The notes under the pieces: generated by a model | The model's input: only the letters and a program-made list of their open reading frames with translations | Told to the model about the DNA's origin: nothing | The model's database searches: none | Shown: piece after piece, positions 39,105 through 46,973 of the stretch | Layout: every line of letters starts with the position of its first letter | How positions within the stretch are numbered: position 1 is the first letter of the stretch | Program-made: the position numbers and the translations under genes | DNA from: Streptomyces melanogenes | GTDB lineage: Bacteria; Actinomycetota; Actinomycetes; Streptomycetales; Streptomycetaceae | NCBI RefSeq assembly: GCF_014649795.1 | Contig: NZ_BMTS01000038.1 | Location: 1 to 46,973, forward strand | Direction: 5' to 3' | DNA: 46,973 nt

Positions 39105-40859
39105 TCAGCTGCCCAGGGTTCGCCAGGACTTCGGGCGAGGAACCTCGCGCTGGCCGAGGTAGTTCTGGAAGGTAGTCGGTCGGCGGGGCGTGGGGGATTC
39201 CTCAGCTGGTGACAGCCCGCCGAGGCGCTCGATGTTGACGGCGATGGCCGTCAGGACGTGCTGGATGTGGACCTTGCCCTGTCCTCGGTAGCGGCAGCGC
39301 CGCATGCCGTGTCCATGGGCGAACTCGTTGACCGTGCCCTCCACTCCGGAGCGGACCGCGTAGCGTGCCCTCCACGCGGGTGTCTGCTGCGCGGCCCGGA
39401 TGCGGAGTTGCAGGTCGCGGAGTTCTCGTGGGGGAAAGCCCACGGTGCGGGCGTTGTCGGCGGTGGTGGTGCACTGGGCGCGAGCCGGGCAGGGGCGACA
39501 CTGGCTCTTGGTGAACCGTGCCACGATCAGCGGGGCCGCGGTGGGCGAGGAGGTCGGGTAGGGGCCGTGCCAGCCTGCGCTGACCTGGCCCTGCGGGCAG
39601 GTGACCTGCTGACGGTCGTAGTCGGTGTGGAAGTCATCCCGGGCGAAGCCCTCGTTCCGGCGGTGCTGGCGGGTGGGGTTGGTGCGGAGCGGCCCGGAGA
39701 CGGTGACCTGGTGTTCACGGCTGGCTTGTTCCAGGTGGGGCAGGGAGGTGTAGCCGGCGTCGACCAGGTGCTCGGCGGGCAGCAGGCCGCGACGCGCCAG
39801 GCGGGTGTGGATGCCGGGCAGGACCTGGCTGTCGTGGGTGGTGGCCGCGGTGATGGCCACGTCCGTGATCACGTTGGGGCCGTCGGGAGCACAGGTCTCG
39901 GTCAGATGAGCGGCGAACCCCTTCCAGCTGATGATGTGGTCGTGCCGTGCGTAGCGGGCCGAGGTGTCGTAGGGAGAGAAGATCGCCCGGGACGAGGGCG
40001 GCAGTCCGGGCCCGCCTTCTTCCGTCTCGGCGGTGCGCCAGCGCAGGTGTCCGGCGGCGTCACGGTGGTAGTTCTGCACCACGATCTGGCGCAGGGCCTG
40101 GATACGAGGGCCGGGCGTGCGGTCTGCTCCGTGCCGGTGGAGGTGTTCCAGGAGCCGGACGGCGTCGTTTCCCGTAGCGAGGATCCTGGTCTTGGGTCTG
40201 GTGGGGTTCTTGCCCAGGCGGACCGGTCGGCCGTAGCGGAGCCCCCAGTCCTCATCGACCAGCTCGTCGAGCAGATGAGGGGACGTGCCGGCGACTTCTT
40301 CGAGTGCGGCGCGGACCGCTTCGGTGATCAGCTCCAGGCGGGTCAGGTCACGCACCGCGGCCAGGACGTGGGTGGAATCGGTGCGCTGCGTGGTGCGCTC
40401 ACGCACTAGTCCGGCCTCCTTGAGACGGGCCAGCGCGAGGTCGAGGAGCCGGTCAGCACGGCCGTCTTCAGCAAGACGGTCGCGGAAGTCGGCCAGCACG
40501 CTGTGATGGAAACCGGGATCGTCCAGCTCCATGGCCATCGCGTACTTGAAGTCGATGCGGCAGCGGACCGCCTCGGCGGCCTGCCGGTCCGACAGGCCGA
40601 GCAGGAACTGCAGCACACAGACGGTGGCCAGCTGAGCAGGCGAGAGACCCGGCCGCCCATCCCGCGGGTACCAGTCGGCGAAGTCCTCGTCGCACCACAG
40701 CCCATCCAGCCGGTCACGCACCCATATCGCCGTCGTACCGCCCGGGTTGCTCGCCCGCGCAACCTGCGCAGTCAGAGGCGGGACTTGCTCACCGGAACGG
40801 GGGCGAAGGGACAACGGGCACCTCGACAGCTGCGTCGGTCGGCGGAACGACCCGAGCAT
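39105..40859 (-). CDS. IS1182-family transposase
   Basis: The 584-residue transposase appears intact. It has an N-terminal DNA-binding region with GRPGLSPAQLATVCVLQFLLGLSDRQAAEAVRCRIDFKYAMAMELDDPGFHHSVLADFRDRL, followed by DDE residues: Asp in QRTDSTHVLAA, Asp in HLVDAGYTS and Glu in GVEGTVNEFAHGHGMRRCRYRG. A Cys cluster (CRPCPAR) lies before the last motif, as in many family members. The ATG at 40859 is inside the element near its right repeat. The frame is open far upstream on this strand to 44153, but that part lies opposite the AAA regulator and is not coding. The element may still be mobile. Confidence 0.88.
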   Translation of the reverse strand: MLGSFRRPTQLSRCPLSLRPRSGEQVPPLTAQVARASNPGGTTAIWVRDRLDGLWCDEDFADWYPRDGRPGLSPAQLATVCVLQFLLGLSDRQAAEAVRCRIDFKYAMAMELDDPGFHHSVLADFRDRLAEDGRADRLLDLALARLKEAGLVRERTTQRTDSTHVLAAVRDLTRLELITEAVRAALEEVAGTSPHLLDELVDEDWGLRYGRPVRLGKNPTRPKTRILATGNDAVRLLEHLHRHGADRTPGPRIQALRQIVVQNYHRDAAGHLRWRTAETEEGGPGLPPSSRAIFSPYDTSARYARHDHIISWKGFAAHLTETCAPDGPNVITDVAITAATTHDSQVLPGIHTRLARRGLLPAEHLVDAGYTSLPHLEQASREHQVTVSGPLRTNPTRQHRRNEGFARDDFHTDYDRQQVTCPQGQVSAGWHGPYPTSSPTAAPLIVARFTKSQCRPCPARAQCTTTADNARTVGFPPRELRDLQLRIRAAQQTPAWRARYAVRSGVEGTVNEFAHGHGMRRCRYRGQGKVHIQHVLTAIAVNIERLGGLSPAEESPTPRRPTTFQNYLGQREVPRPKSWRTLGS

Positions 40860-40890
40860 GCCCGTTGACCATGCTGCCGCACCGGGAAAT

Positions 40891-40916
40891 TCCAAGATCC
40901 CCGACAGAGTCAAGCT
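40891..40916 (-). repeat. IS1182-family terminal inverted repeat, right
   Basis: Its complement begins AGCTTGACTCTG and ends GGGGATCTTGGA. It differs from the left repeat by one base. Confidence 0.85.
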
Positions 40917-41030
40917 GAGACCCGGCAGGGCGCGGCCGTCAGCGCCCGGCCGCCGACCGGTTCGTGACACGGTCGGCCAATAGTGGACATTCGGCACACC
41001 TCGCGCACCGGTCGGGAGGACAATGCCCTT

Positions 41031-44000
41031 GTGGGTTCGCCAGTCGAGTCGCCCCTGGTCGGCAGGGCCGCGCTGCTGAGGTCGCTGTGCCGTGCGGTGG
41101 ACGCGGCCGCGGCGGGACGCGGCGGGCTGGTGCTGCTGGCCGGGGAGCCCGGTATCGGAAAGACCGCGCTCGCCGCCGAGGTCGTACGGTACGCGCGGAG
41201 CCTCGGTGTGACGGCCGCCTGGGGCGGTTGCGAGGACGGGGGCATCGCGTCCGGTCTGTGGCCCTGGCAGCAGATCCTCCGCACGGTGACCGGGCGCGCG
41301 GAGCCGCTCGCCGCGGGCCCGGGGAACGCGGTCGGTGGCGAGGATTCGCGGCTCGCCCTGTTCGACGAGATCGCGGGACTGCTGCTGGCGGAGGGCCGAC
41401 CGCTCGTCGCGGTGCTGGACGATCTGCAGTGGGCGGACACCTCCTCGGTGCTGCTGCTCGGCCACCTGGGCCGCCGGGCCCGCCACGAGCCCCTGCTGCT
41501 CGTGGGCACCTACCGCGACGTGGACCTCGCCGACGATCACCCGCTGCGCGCCCTGCCGGACACCGAGGCCATCGAGCTCGGCGGCCTCGCGCCGGTGGAG
41601 GTGGCCGAGCTGCTGGGCCGGTGCGGTGAGCCGGCCGGGACGGAGGCGGCCGTCGACCAGGAACAGGCCGCCGCCGTGCACCGGCGCACCGGGGGCAACC
41701 CCTTCTTCGTGCAGCAGATCGCCCGGCTGCGGGCCGCGGGCGGAGACACCGGTACGGTCCCCGTCGCCATCGGCAGGACCGTGGCCCGCCGTCTCGCCCG
41801 GCTGCCGGACCGTACGGCTCATCTGCTGAGCACCGCCGCCGTGCTCGGCCGTACCTTCCCCACCTCCCAGCTGGCCGCCGTCGCGGAAATACCTGCCACC
41901 AAGGTCCCGGGGCTGCTTGGGCCCGCCGTGGAGGCGCGGATCGTCGTCCAGGACGGCCCGGTGGGCTACCGGTTCGTCCACGACCTCTTCCGGGAGGAGC
42001 TGGTGGCGGGGCTCGATCCGGCCCGGCGCGCGCGGACCCACCTCGCCGTCGCCGAGGTGCTGGAAGGCACCGCCCGGCCCGCCGAGCTGGCCTGGCACTA
42101 CGGGCAGGCGCTGCCGTACGGGCCGAGGCAGCCCGCGATCGACCACGCGGTACGGGCGGCCGAGGAGGCGATGGCCCGGCTGGCGTACGAGGAGGCCGCC
42201 CGGCAGTGGCGGCAGGCCGTGCGGCTCTGCGCCCCGCAAGAGCCCGGGCGGCTGCGGCTGCGGACCGCGCTGGCCGGGGCCGAGCTGAGCGCCGGGCTGC
42301 GCGAACCGGCCGCGCGGGGGTTCGCCGAGGTCGCCGACGATGCCGGGGCACCGCCGGACCTCCTGGCGGCCGCGGCGCTGGGGCTGCACCGGGCCGGAGT
42401 GGTGACCGGTGGCTCGCGGCGTGCGGTGATCGGGCACCTGGAGCGGGCGGCGGCCGCCCTGCGCGAGGCTCCGGCCGGCGCCCTGCGGGCCGAGGTGCTC
42501 GCCGCGCTCGCCCGCGAGCTGGCGGACGGGCCGGAAGGGGACGTACACCGGGCTCGTACGCTCGCCCAGGAAGCGAGCAGCGCAGCCCGGGCGGCCGGTG
42601 ACCCGAGGGCCGAGGCGACCGCGCTCTTCGCCCAGCACGACGTCGAATGGGGGCCGGGGACCGCGTCGCGGCGGCTGGCCCTGGCCGACGGGATGGCGAC
42701 GGCGGCAGCCGCGGCCGACGACGCGGCCCTGGAGTTCGAGGGAGCCCTGTGCCGGTACGTGGCACTGCTGGAACTCGCCGACCCCGCCGCCGCGACCGCG
42801 CTGCGCCGGGCGGCCGAGGTGGCCGAACGGTCCCGGCTGCCCCGCCCGCGCTACCTCGTCCGCTCCCGCGAGGCCGCGTGGGCACTGATGCGGGGGCGGT
42901 ACGAGGAGGGCGGGCGGCTGTCGGACGAGGCGGTGGAGCTGGCCAGGGCGATCGGCGAGCCGGACGGCCTCGCGGTGGCCGCGAGTCAGCGGATTGTCGT
43001 GGCGCTGGCCCGCGAGGGACCCGGCGGGGTGTCGGCGGCGATCGAGGAGGGCGGTGACGCCGGGCTGCCGCCCGAGTTCCTGCCGCTGGGGCACTGCTTC
43101 GCCTACCTGGCCGCCGGCAGGCCGGACGCGGCGGCCGCCGTCCTGCGGGCCCTGCCGGCGGCCGAGGAGGTGTCGCGCTTCCGCTGGCGGGCACTGGCGG
43201 GCATGGCGCTCGACGTGGAGGTCGCGGTCGCGGCCGCCGTGCCGCAGGTGTGCGCGGACCGCTACCGACGGCTGCTGCCGTACGCGCGGGAGACCATCGT
43301 GATCGGCGGCGGTGTCGCCGTCCTGGCCCCCGTGTCGTTCTACCTGGGGCTGGCAGCCACCGGACCCGCGGCCGCCGCACACCTCGAAGACGCGCTGGCC
43401 GCAGCCGACCGCCTCGGCGTCCGGCCCGTCGCGACCCGCGCCCGCCTCGAACTCGGCCGCGTCCTGCTGGCGCGCGACCCCGGGGGTGAACGCGGCCGCC
43501 GGCTGCTCTCCCAGGCGCTCACCCTGGCCGGGGAACAAGGCCTCGACTGGCTGTGCGAACGGGCCAGGGCCGCCCTCGTCCAGGCGGACGACAGCCATGT
43601 CTTCCGTCGCGAGGGCCGGCTGTGGACGCTCGGCTACGCCGGCCGCACAGTGGTCCTGAAGGACGCCAAGGGCCTGCACGACCTGGCCCTGCTGCTGTCC
43701 TGCCCCGGCCAGGAGGTCACCGCCACCCGGCTGCTGACCGGTGACGAGGCGCCGCCGCCCGGCAGCGACGAGGTCGCCGACGAACAGGCCCGCGCCGCCT
43801 ACCGGACCCGCCTGGACCACCTCGACCAGGAGATCGCGCGGGCCCGTGACCAGGACGATCCCACCGGCCTGGCCCGCGCCGAGGACGAACGCGACGCCCT
43901 GATCGCCGAACTGCGCCGCACCTACGGGCTCGCCGGCCGCCGACGCCGACTGGGCGACGCGGGGGAGCGGGCCCGCAGCACGGTCACCGCCCGGATCCGC

Positions 44001-44120
44001 GACGCGCTGCGCCACATCGCGGACGAGCACCCCGACCTCGGCCGCCACCTCGCCGCGTCGGTCACCACCGGGCGGGTGTGCGCCTACCGGCCGGAGCAGC
44101 GGGTGCACTGGCAGGTGTGA
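41031..44120 (+). CDS. Large AAA ATPase, probable transcriptional or signalling regulator
   Basis: The 1029-residue protein opens with an AAA ATPase domain: Walker A AGEPGIGKT (38-46), Walker B VAVLDDLQWAD (about 127-137) and sensor-like LLVGTYRDVD. The long helical repeat region rich in Ala/Arg that follows (about 340-860) is TPR-like. This layout is that of LuxR-LAL/STAND regulators, but no LuxR helix-turn-helix is present. The C-terminus (LGYAGRTVVLKDAKGLHDLALLLSCPGQEV, then RARSTVTARIRDALRHIADEHPDLGRHLAASVTTGRVCAYRP) is a separate domain seen in similar actinobacterial proteins, probably winged-helix-like. The GTG at 41031 has GGGAGGA 10 nt upstream; a GTG at 40983 is an alternative. It may control the methyltransferase-amidase pair downstream. 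Confidence 0.82.
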   Translation: MGSPVESPLVGRAALLRSLCRAVDAAAAGRGGLVLLAGEPGIGKTALAAEVVRYARSLGVTAAWGGCEDGGIASGLWPWQQILRTVTGRAEPLAAGPGNAVGGEDSRLALFDEIAGLLLAEGRPLVAVLDDLQWADTSSVLLLGHLGRRARHEPLLLVGTYRDVDLADDHPLRALPDTEAIELGGLAPVEVAELLGRCGEPAGTEAAVDQEQAAAVHRRTGGNPFFVQQIARLRAAGGDTGTVPVAIGRTVARRLARLPDRTAHLLSTAAVLGRTFPTSQLAAVAEIPATKVPGLLGPAVEARIVVQDGPVGYRFVHDLFREELVAGLDPARRARTHLAVAEVLEGTARPAELAWHYGQALPYGPRQPAIDHAVRAAEEAMARLAYEEAARQWRQAVRLCAPQEPGRLRLRTALAGAELSAGLREPAARGFAEVADDAGAPPDLLAAAALGLHRAGVVTGGSRRAVIGHLERAAAALREAPAGALRAEVLAALARELADGPEGDVHRARTLAQEASSAARAAGDPRAEATALFAQHDVEWGPGTASRRLALADGMATAAAAADDAALEFEGALCRYVALLELADPAAATALRRAAEVAERSRLPRPRYLVRSREAAWALMRGRYEEGGRLSDEAVELARAIGEPDGLAVAASQRIVVALAREGPGGVSAAIEEGGDAGLPPEFLPLGHCFAYLAAGRPDAAAAVLRALPAAEEVSRFRWRALAGMALDVEVAVAAAVPQVCADRYRRLLPYARETIVIGGGVAVLAPVSFYLGLAATGPAAAAHLEDALAAADRLGVRPVATRARLELGRVLLARDPGGERGRRLLSQALTLAGEQGLDWLCERARAALVQADDSHVFRREGRLWTLGYAGRTVVLKDAKGLHDLALLLSCPGQEVTATRLLTGDEAPPPGSDEVADEQARAAYRTRLDHLDQEIARARDQDDPTGLARAEDERDALIAELRRTYGLAGRRRRLGDAGERARSTVTARIRDALRHIADEHPDLGRHLAASVTTGRVCAYRPEQRVHWQV

Positions 44121-44153
44121 CGCGGCCGTTCCGCCGCGAGGCCGCGAGACCAC

Positions 44154-44182
44154 TTCTCACCGGTTGTGAGACGCCTTCTCAC
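44154..44182. promoter_or_regulatory. TCTCAC inverted/direct repeat, candidate operator
   Basis: TCTCAC (44155-44160) and GTGAGA (44166-44171) form an inverted repeat with a 5-nt spacer, and a third TCTCAC follows at 44177-44182. They lie upstream of the methyltransferase gene, just after the AAA regulator stop. This is a plausible binding site, not proven. Confidence 0.4.
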
Positions 44183-44185
44183 GCC

Positions 44186-44227
44186 TGAAGGACATCAGCT
44201 GAACGACACCGGCTGAAGGACATCAGC
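44186..44227 (+). repeat. Three tandem 14-nt repeats
   Basis: TGAAGGACATCAGC, TGAACGACACCGGC and TGAAGGACATCAGC follow each other without gaps; the outer two are identical. They end 21 nt before the methyltransferase start, inside its likely leader. Confidence 0.8.
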
Positions 44228-44248
44228 ACTCCGTAAGAGGTGATCGAG

Positions 44249-45319
44249 ATGGCAGCCTTGGACAACGACCGGCTCGAAGAGGCCATGGGCAAGGTCTTCA
44301 CGGAACTCGGCGTCAGCTGCACCGCCCCGCTCGTCGTGCTCGGCGACCGGCTCGGGCTGTTCGGCGCCCTGGCCGGGGCCGGACCGCTCACCTCGGCCGA
44401 GCTCGCCGCCCGTACCGGTCTTGTGGAGCGGTACGTGCGGGAGTGGCTGCGCGGTGTCGCCGTTGCCGGATACCTCGGCTACGACCCGGGCACCGACCGC
44501 TTCGCCCTCAGCGACGAGTACGCCGCCGTCCTCGCCGACGAGACGGCACCCACCTCCCTGATCGGGGTCTTCCCCGGCTTCCAGGCCCTGTGGGCGGATC
44601 TCGACCGCGTCGAGGAGTTCTTCCGCAGTGGCGGCGGCATGGGCTGGGGCGACCACCACCCCGCGCTCGGCGCCGCCCAGGAGAGGTTCAGCCGCCCCGC
44701 CTACGTGCACGGGTTGATCGCGGAGTGGATCCCGGCCGTGGACGGCATCGTGGCCAAACTCGAAGCCGGCGCGCGCGTCGCCGACGTGGGCTGCGGTTAC
44801 GGCCTCTCCTCGATCCTGGTCGGCCAGCGGTGGCCGAACAGCGTGGTGACCGGCTTCGACCCCGACGACGACTCCGTCGCGCACGCCCGGGCGGCCGCCG
44901 CGAAGGCCGGGCTCGACGGCCGGGTCGCCTTCGAGGTGGCCGACGCCACCACCTACCCCGGCCAGGGCTACGACCTGGTCACCTTCACCGACTCCCTGCA
45001 CGACATGGGCGACCCGGAAGCCGCCGTGGCGCACGCCCGTGCCGCCCTGGCGGACGAGGGCGCCGTGCTGGTCATCGAGCCGTTGGCCGCCGACCGCTTC
45101 GAGGACGACTTCGCCAACCCGTACGCCCGCGTCGGCTACGCCATCTCCACGCTGGTGTGCACCCCCTCCTCGCTGGCCCAGCCGGGAGCCGCCGCACTCG
45201 GCGCGATGGCCGGCGAGGCCCGGCTGCGCGACGTCCTGGCAGCGGGCGGCCTCACCCGTATCCGGCGCATCGCCCAGGAGAGCGCACCGGTCAACATCAT
45301 CCTGGAGGCACGGCCATGA
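44249..45319 (+). CDS. SAM-dependent class I methyltransferase
   Basis: The 356-residue protein has an N-terminal winged-helix dimerisation region (about 10-90, TSAELAARTGLVERYVREWLRGVAVAGYL). A Rossmann methyltransferase domain follows, with the SAM-binding glycine motif VADVGCGYG at 177-185 and an acidic loop GFDPDD. The closest remembered type is the Rv2258c-like group, which methylates small molecules of unknown identity. The ATG at 44249 has AAGAGGTG 6 nt upstream, better than an in-frame GTG at 44240. It overlaps the amidase start by ATGA, so the two were translationally coupled. It follows the large AAA regulator. No substrate can be read from the sequence. Confidence 0.87.
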   Translation: MAALDNDRLEEAMGKVFTELGVSCTAPLVVLGDRLGLFGALAGAGPLTSAELAARTGLVERYVREWLRGVAVAGYLGYDPGTDRFALSDEYAAVLADETAPTSLIGVFPGFQALWADLDRVEEFFRSGGGMGWGDHHPALGAAQERFSRPAYVHGLIAEWIPAVDGIVAKLEAGARVADVGCGYGLSSILVGQRWPNSVVTGFDPDDDSVAHARAAAAKAGLDGRVAFEVADATTYPGQGYDLVTFTDSLHDMGDPEAAVAHARAALADEGAVLVIEPLAADRFEDDFANPYARVGYAISTLVCTPSSLAQPGAAALGAMAGEARLRDVLAAGGLTRIRRIAQESAPVNIILEARP

Positions 45320-46769
45320 CCACCCTCGCCCCCTCCGACATTGCCCACGTCACCGCGCTGGACGCCACCGGGCAGGCGGAGCTGGTCCGCAGCGGCCAAC
45401 TGAGCGCCGAGGAACTCCTCACCGCCGCCCTCACCCATATCGAGCGTCTGAACCCGCGTATCAACGCCGTGATCACCCCCACCTTCGAGCAAGCCCTGGA
45501 CCAGGTTCGCGCGGGACTGCCCGAGGGACCCTTCACCGGTGTCCCGTATCTGCTCAAGGACCTCGCCACCGAGCAGCACGGCGTGCGCTTCACCGAGGGC
45601 TCGGCCTTTCTGCGCGCGCACGTCTCGCGCCAGGACCAGGACCTCGTGCGGCGGCTGCGCGCCGCCGGGCTGGTGCTGCTGGGCAAGACCAACACGCCCG
45701 AGTTCGGGATGAGTCCCACGTGCGAGCCGCTGCTGCACGGGCCCACCCGCAACCCATGGGATCCGACCCGCACCACCGGTGGTTCCTCCGGTGGCTCGGC
45801 CGCGGCGGTCGCCGCGCGGATGGTCCCGGCCGCCCACGCCAACGACGCGGGCGGCTCCATCCGGTTCCCCGCCTCCTGCTGCGGCCTGTTCGGCCTCAAA
45901 CCCAGCCGCGCCCGCGTCCCGCTCGGCCCGGCCTACGGCGACGCCTTCGGAGGCTGGGCCGCCGAACACGCCCTCACCCGGACCGTCCGGGACTCCGCCG
46001 CCCTGCTGGACGCCGTCGCGGGCCCGGCGCCCGGCGATCCCTACCCCGCCCCGCCGACGGAAGGTCCTTTCCGGCAGGAGGTGGACCGCGCCCCGGCCGA
46101 CTGCGGATCGCCTACAGCCTGAACGCCGGCGGCCACCCCGTCCACTCCGACTGCGCCGCCGCCCTGCACGACGCCGTCCGGCTGTGCGAGGACCTGGGCC
46201 ACGACCTGACCGAGGAGGACCTGCCCGGCCTCACCGACGAGGTGGGCGGGGCCATCGGGACGGTGTACGGCGCGGCGATGGCGTGGATCGTCGGCTACTG
46301 GAGCCGTGAACTCGGCCGCGGACCACGGCCGGAGGAACTGGAGCCCTACACCCGCGCCTTCTGGCGGCGCGGCCTGCGGGTCACCGGTGGCGACTACCTG
46401 CTGGCGGTCACCACCTTGCAGTCCTTCGCCCGTACCGTCGCCCGCTTCCTCACCCGGTACGACGCCTGGCTCACCCCGACGCTGGCCCAACCGCCGCTCG
46501 CCCTGGGCGAGATGACCTCGACCGAGGAGGACCCGTGGCGCGCCGCACGTGCCAGTGCGCCGTTCGTGGCCTTTCCCGCCGTGGTCGCCAACATCACCGG
46601 CGCCCCGGCCATGTCCGTTCCGCTGTGGTGGTCCAGCGCGGGCCTGCCGATCGGCGTCCACTTCCTGGGCCGCACCGGCGCCGAGGCCACCCTGTTCCGG
46701 CTGGCGGGCCAACTGGAACAGGCGCGGCCGTGGTCCCGGCGGGTGCCGGGTGGCCTCGGCGATCCTTGA
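45316..46769 (+). pseudogene. Amidase signature-family enzyme, single-base frameshift
   Basis: The first frame (45316-46122, 268 codons) holds the whole amidase catalytic apparatus: K81 in YLLKDLA, cis-Ser157 in TTGGSSGGSAA and nucleophile Ser181 in DAGGSIRFPAS. It ends in an unrelated tail, APADCGSPTA and a stop. The rest of the protein continues in another frame from GRLRIAYSLNAGGHPVHSDCAAALHDAV to LARPWSRRVPGG-type text at 46769. Adding one C to the run of four at 46091-46094 restores a single product of about 485 residues, the normal family length. Either this is a recent inactivating mutation or a sequencing error. It is coupled to the methyltransferase by ATGA with GGAGG upstream. It would hydrolyse an amide of unknown identity. 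Confidence 0.85.
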
Positions 46770-46870
46770 GCCGACACCTGCGCTGGGGTTCGGGGCCGCC
46801 AGGAGGAGCTTTTGGCCATCGAGCGGTGCCTGCAGGGACCGCTGCTCTGATGCGCAAACAGCACCGATGC

Positions 46871-46973
46871 TAGTGCCGCATCAGGTGACGTTTGCCCCAA
46901 CATGGGTCTGCTGGGTGGCAGTTGGCGGTCAGAATGGTGGGATGGCCGAGCGTGTGCGGGTGCGGGAGATCGA
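46871..46973 (+). mobile_element. IS630-family element, left end (runs off the window)
   Basis: Text beginning TAGTGCCGCATCAGGTGACG, followed by about 50 nt of leader and a transposase start at 46942, looks like the end of an IS630-family element inserted at a TA. Only the first 100 nt are in the window. Confidence 0.55.
46942..46973 (+). CDS. IS630-family transposase, N-terminus only
   Basis: ATG begins MAERVRVREI, the start of a common Streptomyces IS630-family transposase, and the gene runs off the right edge. It is a different subfamily from the truncated copy at 81-959. With ten residues visible the assignment depends on remembered similarity. The GGTGGG just upstream is a weak ribosome site. 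Confidence 0.5.
   Translation, partial: MAERVRVREI

Larger units (their letters stand above)
39063..40922 (-). mobile_element. IS1182-family insertion sequence
   Basis: An element of about 1.86 kb has one transposase gene and 26-bp terminal inverted repeats with one mismatch (39069-39094 and 40891-40916). The repeat can be extended outward by GGTCT with one further mismatch, which gives the outer coordinates used here. No target-site duplication is visible next to either boundary. It sits between the GH3-PA14 gene and the AAA regulator. Confidence 0.85.

Noticed and set aside
41031..44120. LuxR-family (LAL) transcription factor
   Set aside because: The AAA body fits, but no LuxR helix-turn-helix is found at the C-terminus.
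40860..44153. Very long minus-strand open frame continuing the transposase upstream (1682 codons in total)
   Set aside because: It lies opposite the AAA regulator, has the low-complexity composition of an antisense shadow in high-GC DNA and shows no protein family; only the last 584 codons are the transposase.
1..46973. CRISPR array, tRNA, rRNA or riboswitch
   Set aside because: No regularly spaced direct repeats, cloverleaf sequences with conserved T-loop text, or known riboswitch cores were noticed on reading both strands; the 14-nt tandem repeats at 44186 have no spacers.
1..46973. Secondary-metabolite gene cluster
   Set aside because: Only a deleted condensation-like stub and one methyltransferase are present; there is no synthase, carrier protein or tailoring set.

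Overview
The window is high-GC DNA with long ORFs, GTG starts, purine-rich ribosome binding sites, frequent ATGA stop/start overlaps and strong GC stem-loop terminators. The gene families (anti-sigma-type ATPases, XRE/flavoprotein pairs, a LacI regulator beside GH3 enzymes) point to Streptomyces or a close relative. It looks like an accessory catabolic island. The left edge is a truncated IS630-family transposase abutting an IS5-family remnant (81-1280). The right edge is the start of another IS630-family transposase (46942 to the end). A complete IS1182-family element sits at 39.06-40.92 kb. Broken genes lie at 9.2-9.8 kb, 36.0-36.5 kb and 45.3-46.8 kb.

Layout. (1) 1.5-5.7 kb, minus strand: secreted carboxylesterase, secreted SurE nucleotidase and an MFS transporter, each transcription unit closed by a 14-bp perfect stem-loop. 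(2) 6.2-8.9 kb: PAP2-like membrane protein lacking both catalytic histidines, then a GH3 glycosidase. (3) 9.2-10.4 kb: two frameshifted XRE genes and a small flavoprotein. (4) 10.6-13.6 kb: LacI regulator, alpha/beta hydrolase and an ATP-binding anti-sigma-type protein. (5) 13.7-23.5 kb: an aromatic-acid pathway. It encodes an aryl-CoA ligase, a hotdog thioesterase, a fused FAD-hydroxylase/Old-Yellow-Enzyme protein, a nitrilase, a gentisate dioxygenase-type bicupin, an FAH-family hydrolase, a maleate cis-trans isomerase and a PaaX-type regulator. (6) 23.9-29.4 kb: peptide/opine/oligosaccharide-type ABC importer with a fused permease-ATPase. (7) 29.6-31.2 kb: Tat-type carboxylesterase. (8) 31.3-35.8 kb: complete LivKHMGF-type ABC importer. 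(9) 36.6-39.1 kb: GH3-PA14 beta-glucosidase. (10) 41.0-46.8 kb: large AAA ATPase regulator, methyltransferase and a frameshifted amidase.

How the parts fit. The aromatic operon reads as a continuous route: 2-hydroxybenzoate-type acid to aryl-CoA, 5-hydroxyaryl-CoA, gentisate, maleylpyruvate, then maleate plus pyruvate, then fumarate. The maleate isomerase replaces the usual thiol-dependent maleylpyruvate isomerase, and the co-translated nitrilase suggests an aromatic nitrile as an upstream feed. A palindrome, TTACACGTGTAA, or a close variant, occurs upstream of the MFS gene (twice), the first GH3 gene, lacI itself, the hydrolase/ATPase divergent region (twice) and the first ABC operon (twice). 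One LacI-type repressor therefore probably controls the glycosidase, esterase and transport genes. My working hypothesis is an island for uptake, deglycosylation and de-esterification of plant phenolic glycosides or esters, with the released aromatic acid burned through gentisate. The operators, motifs, overlaps and frameshifts are seen directly; substrates are inferred.
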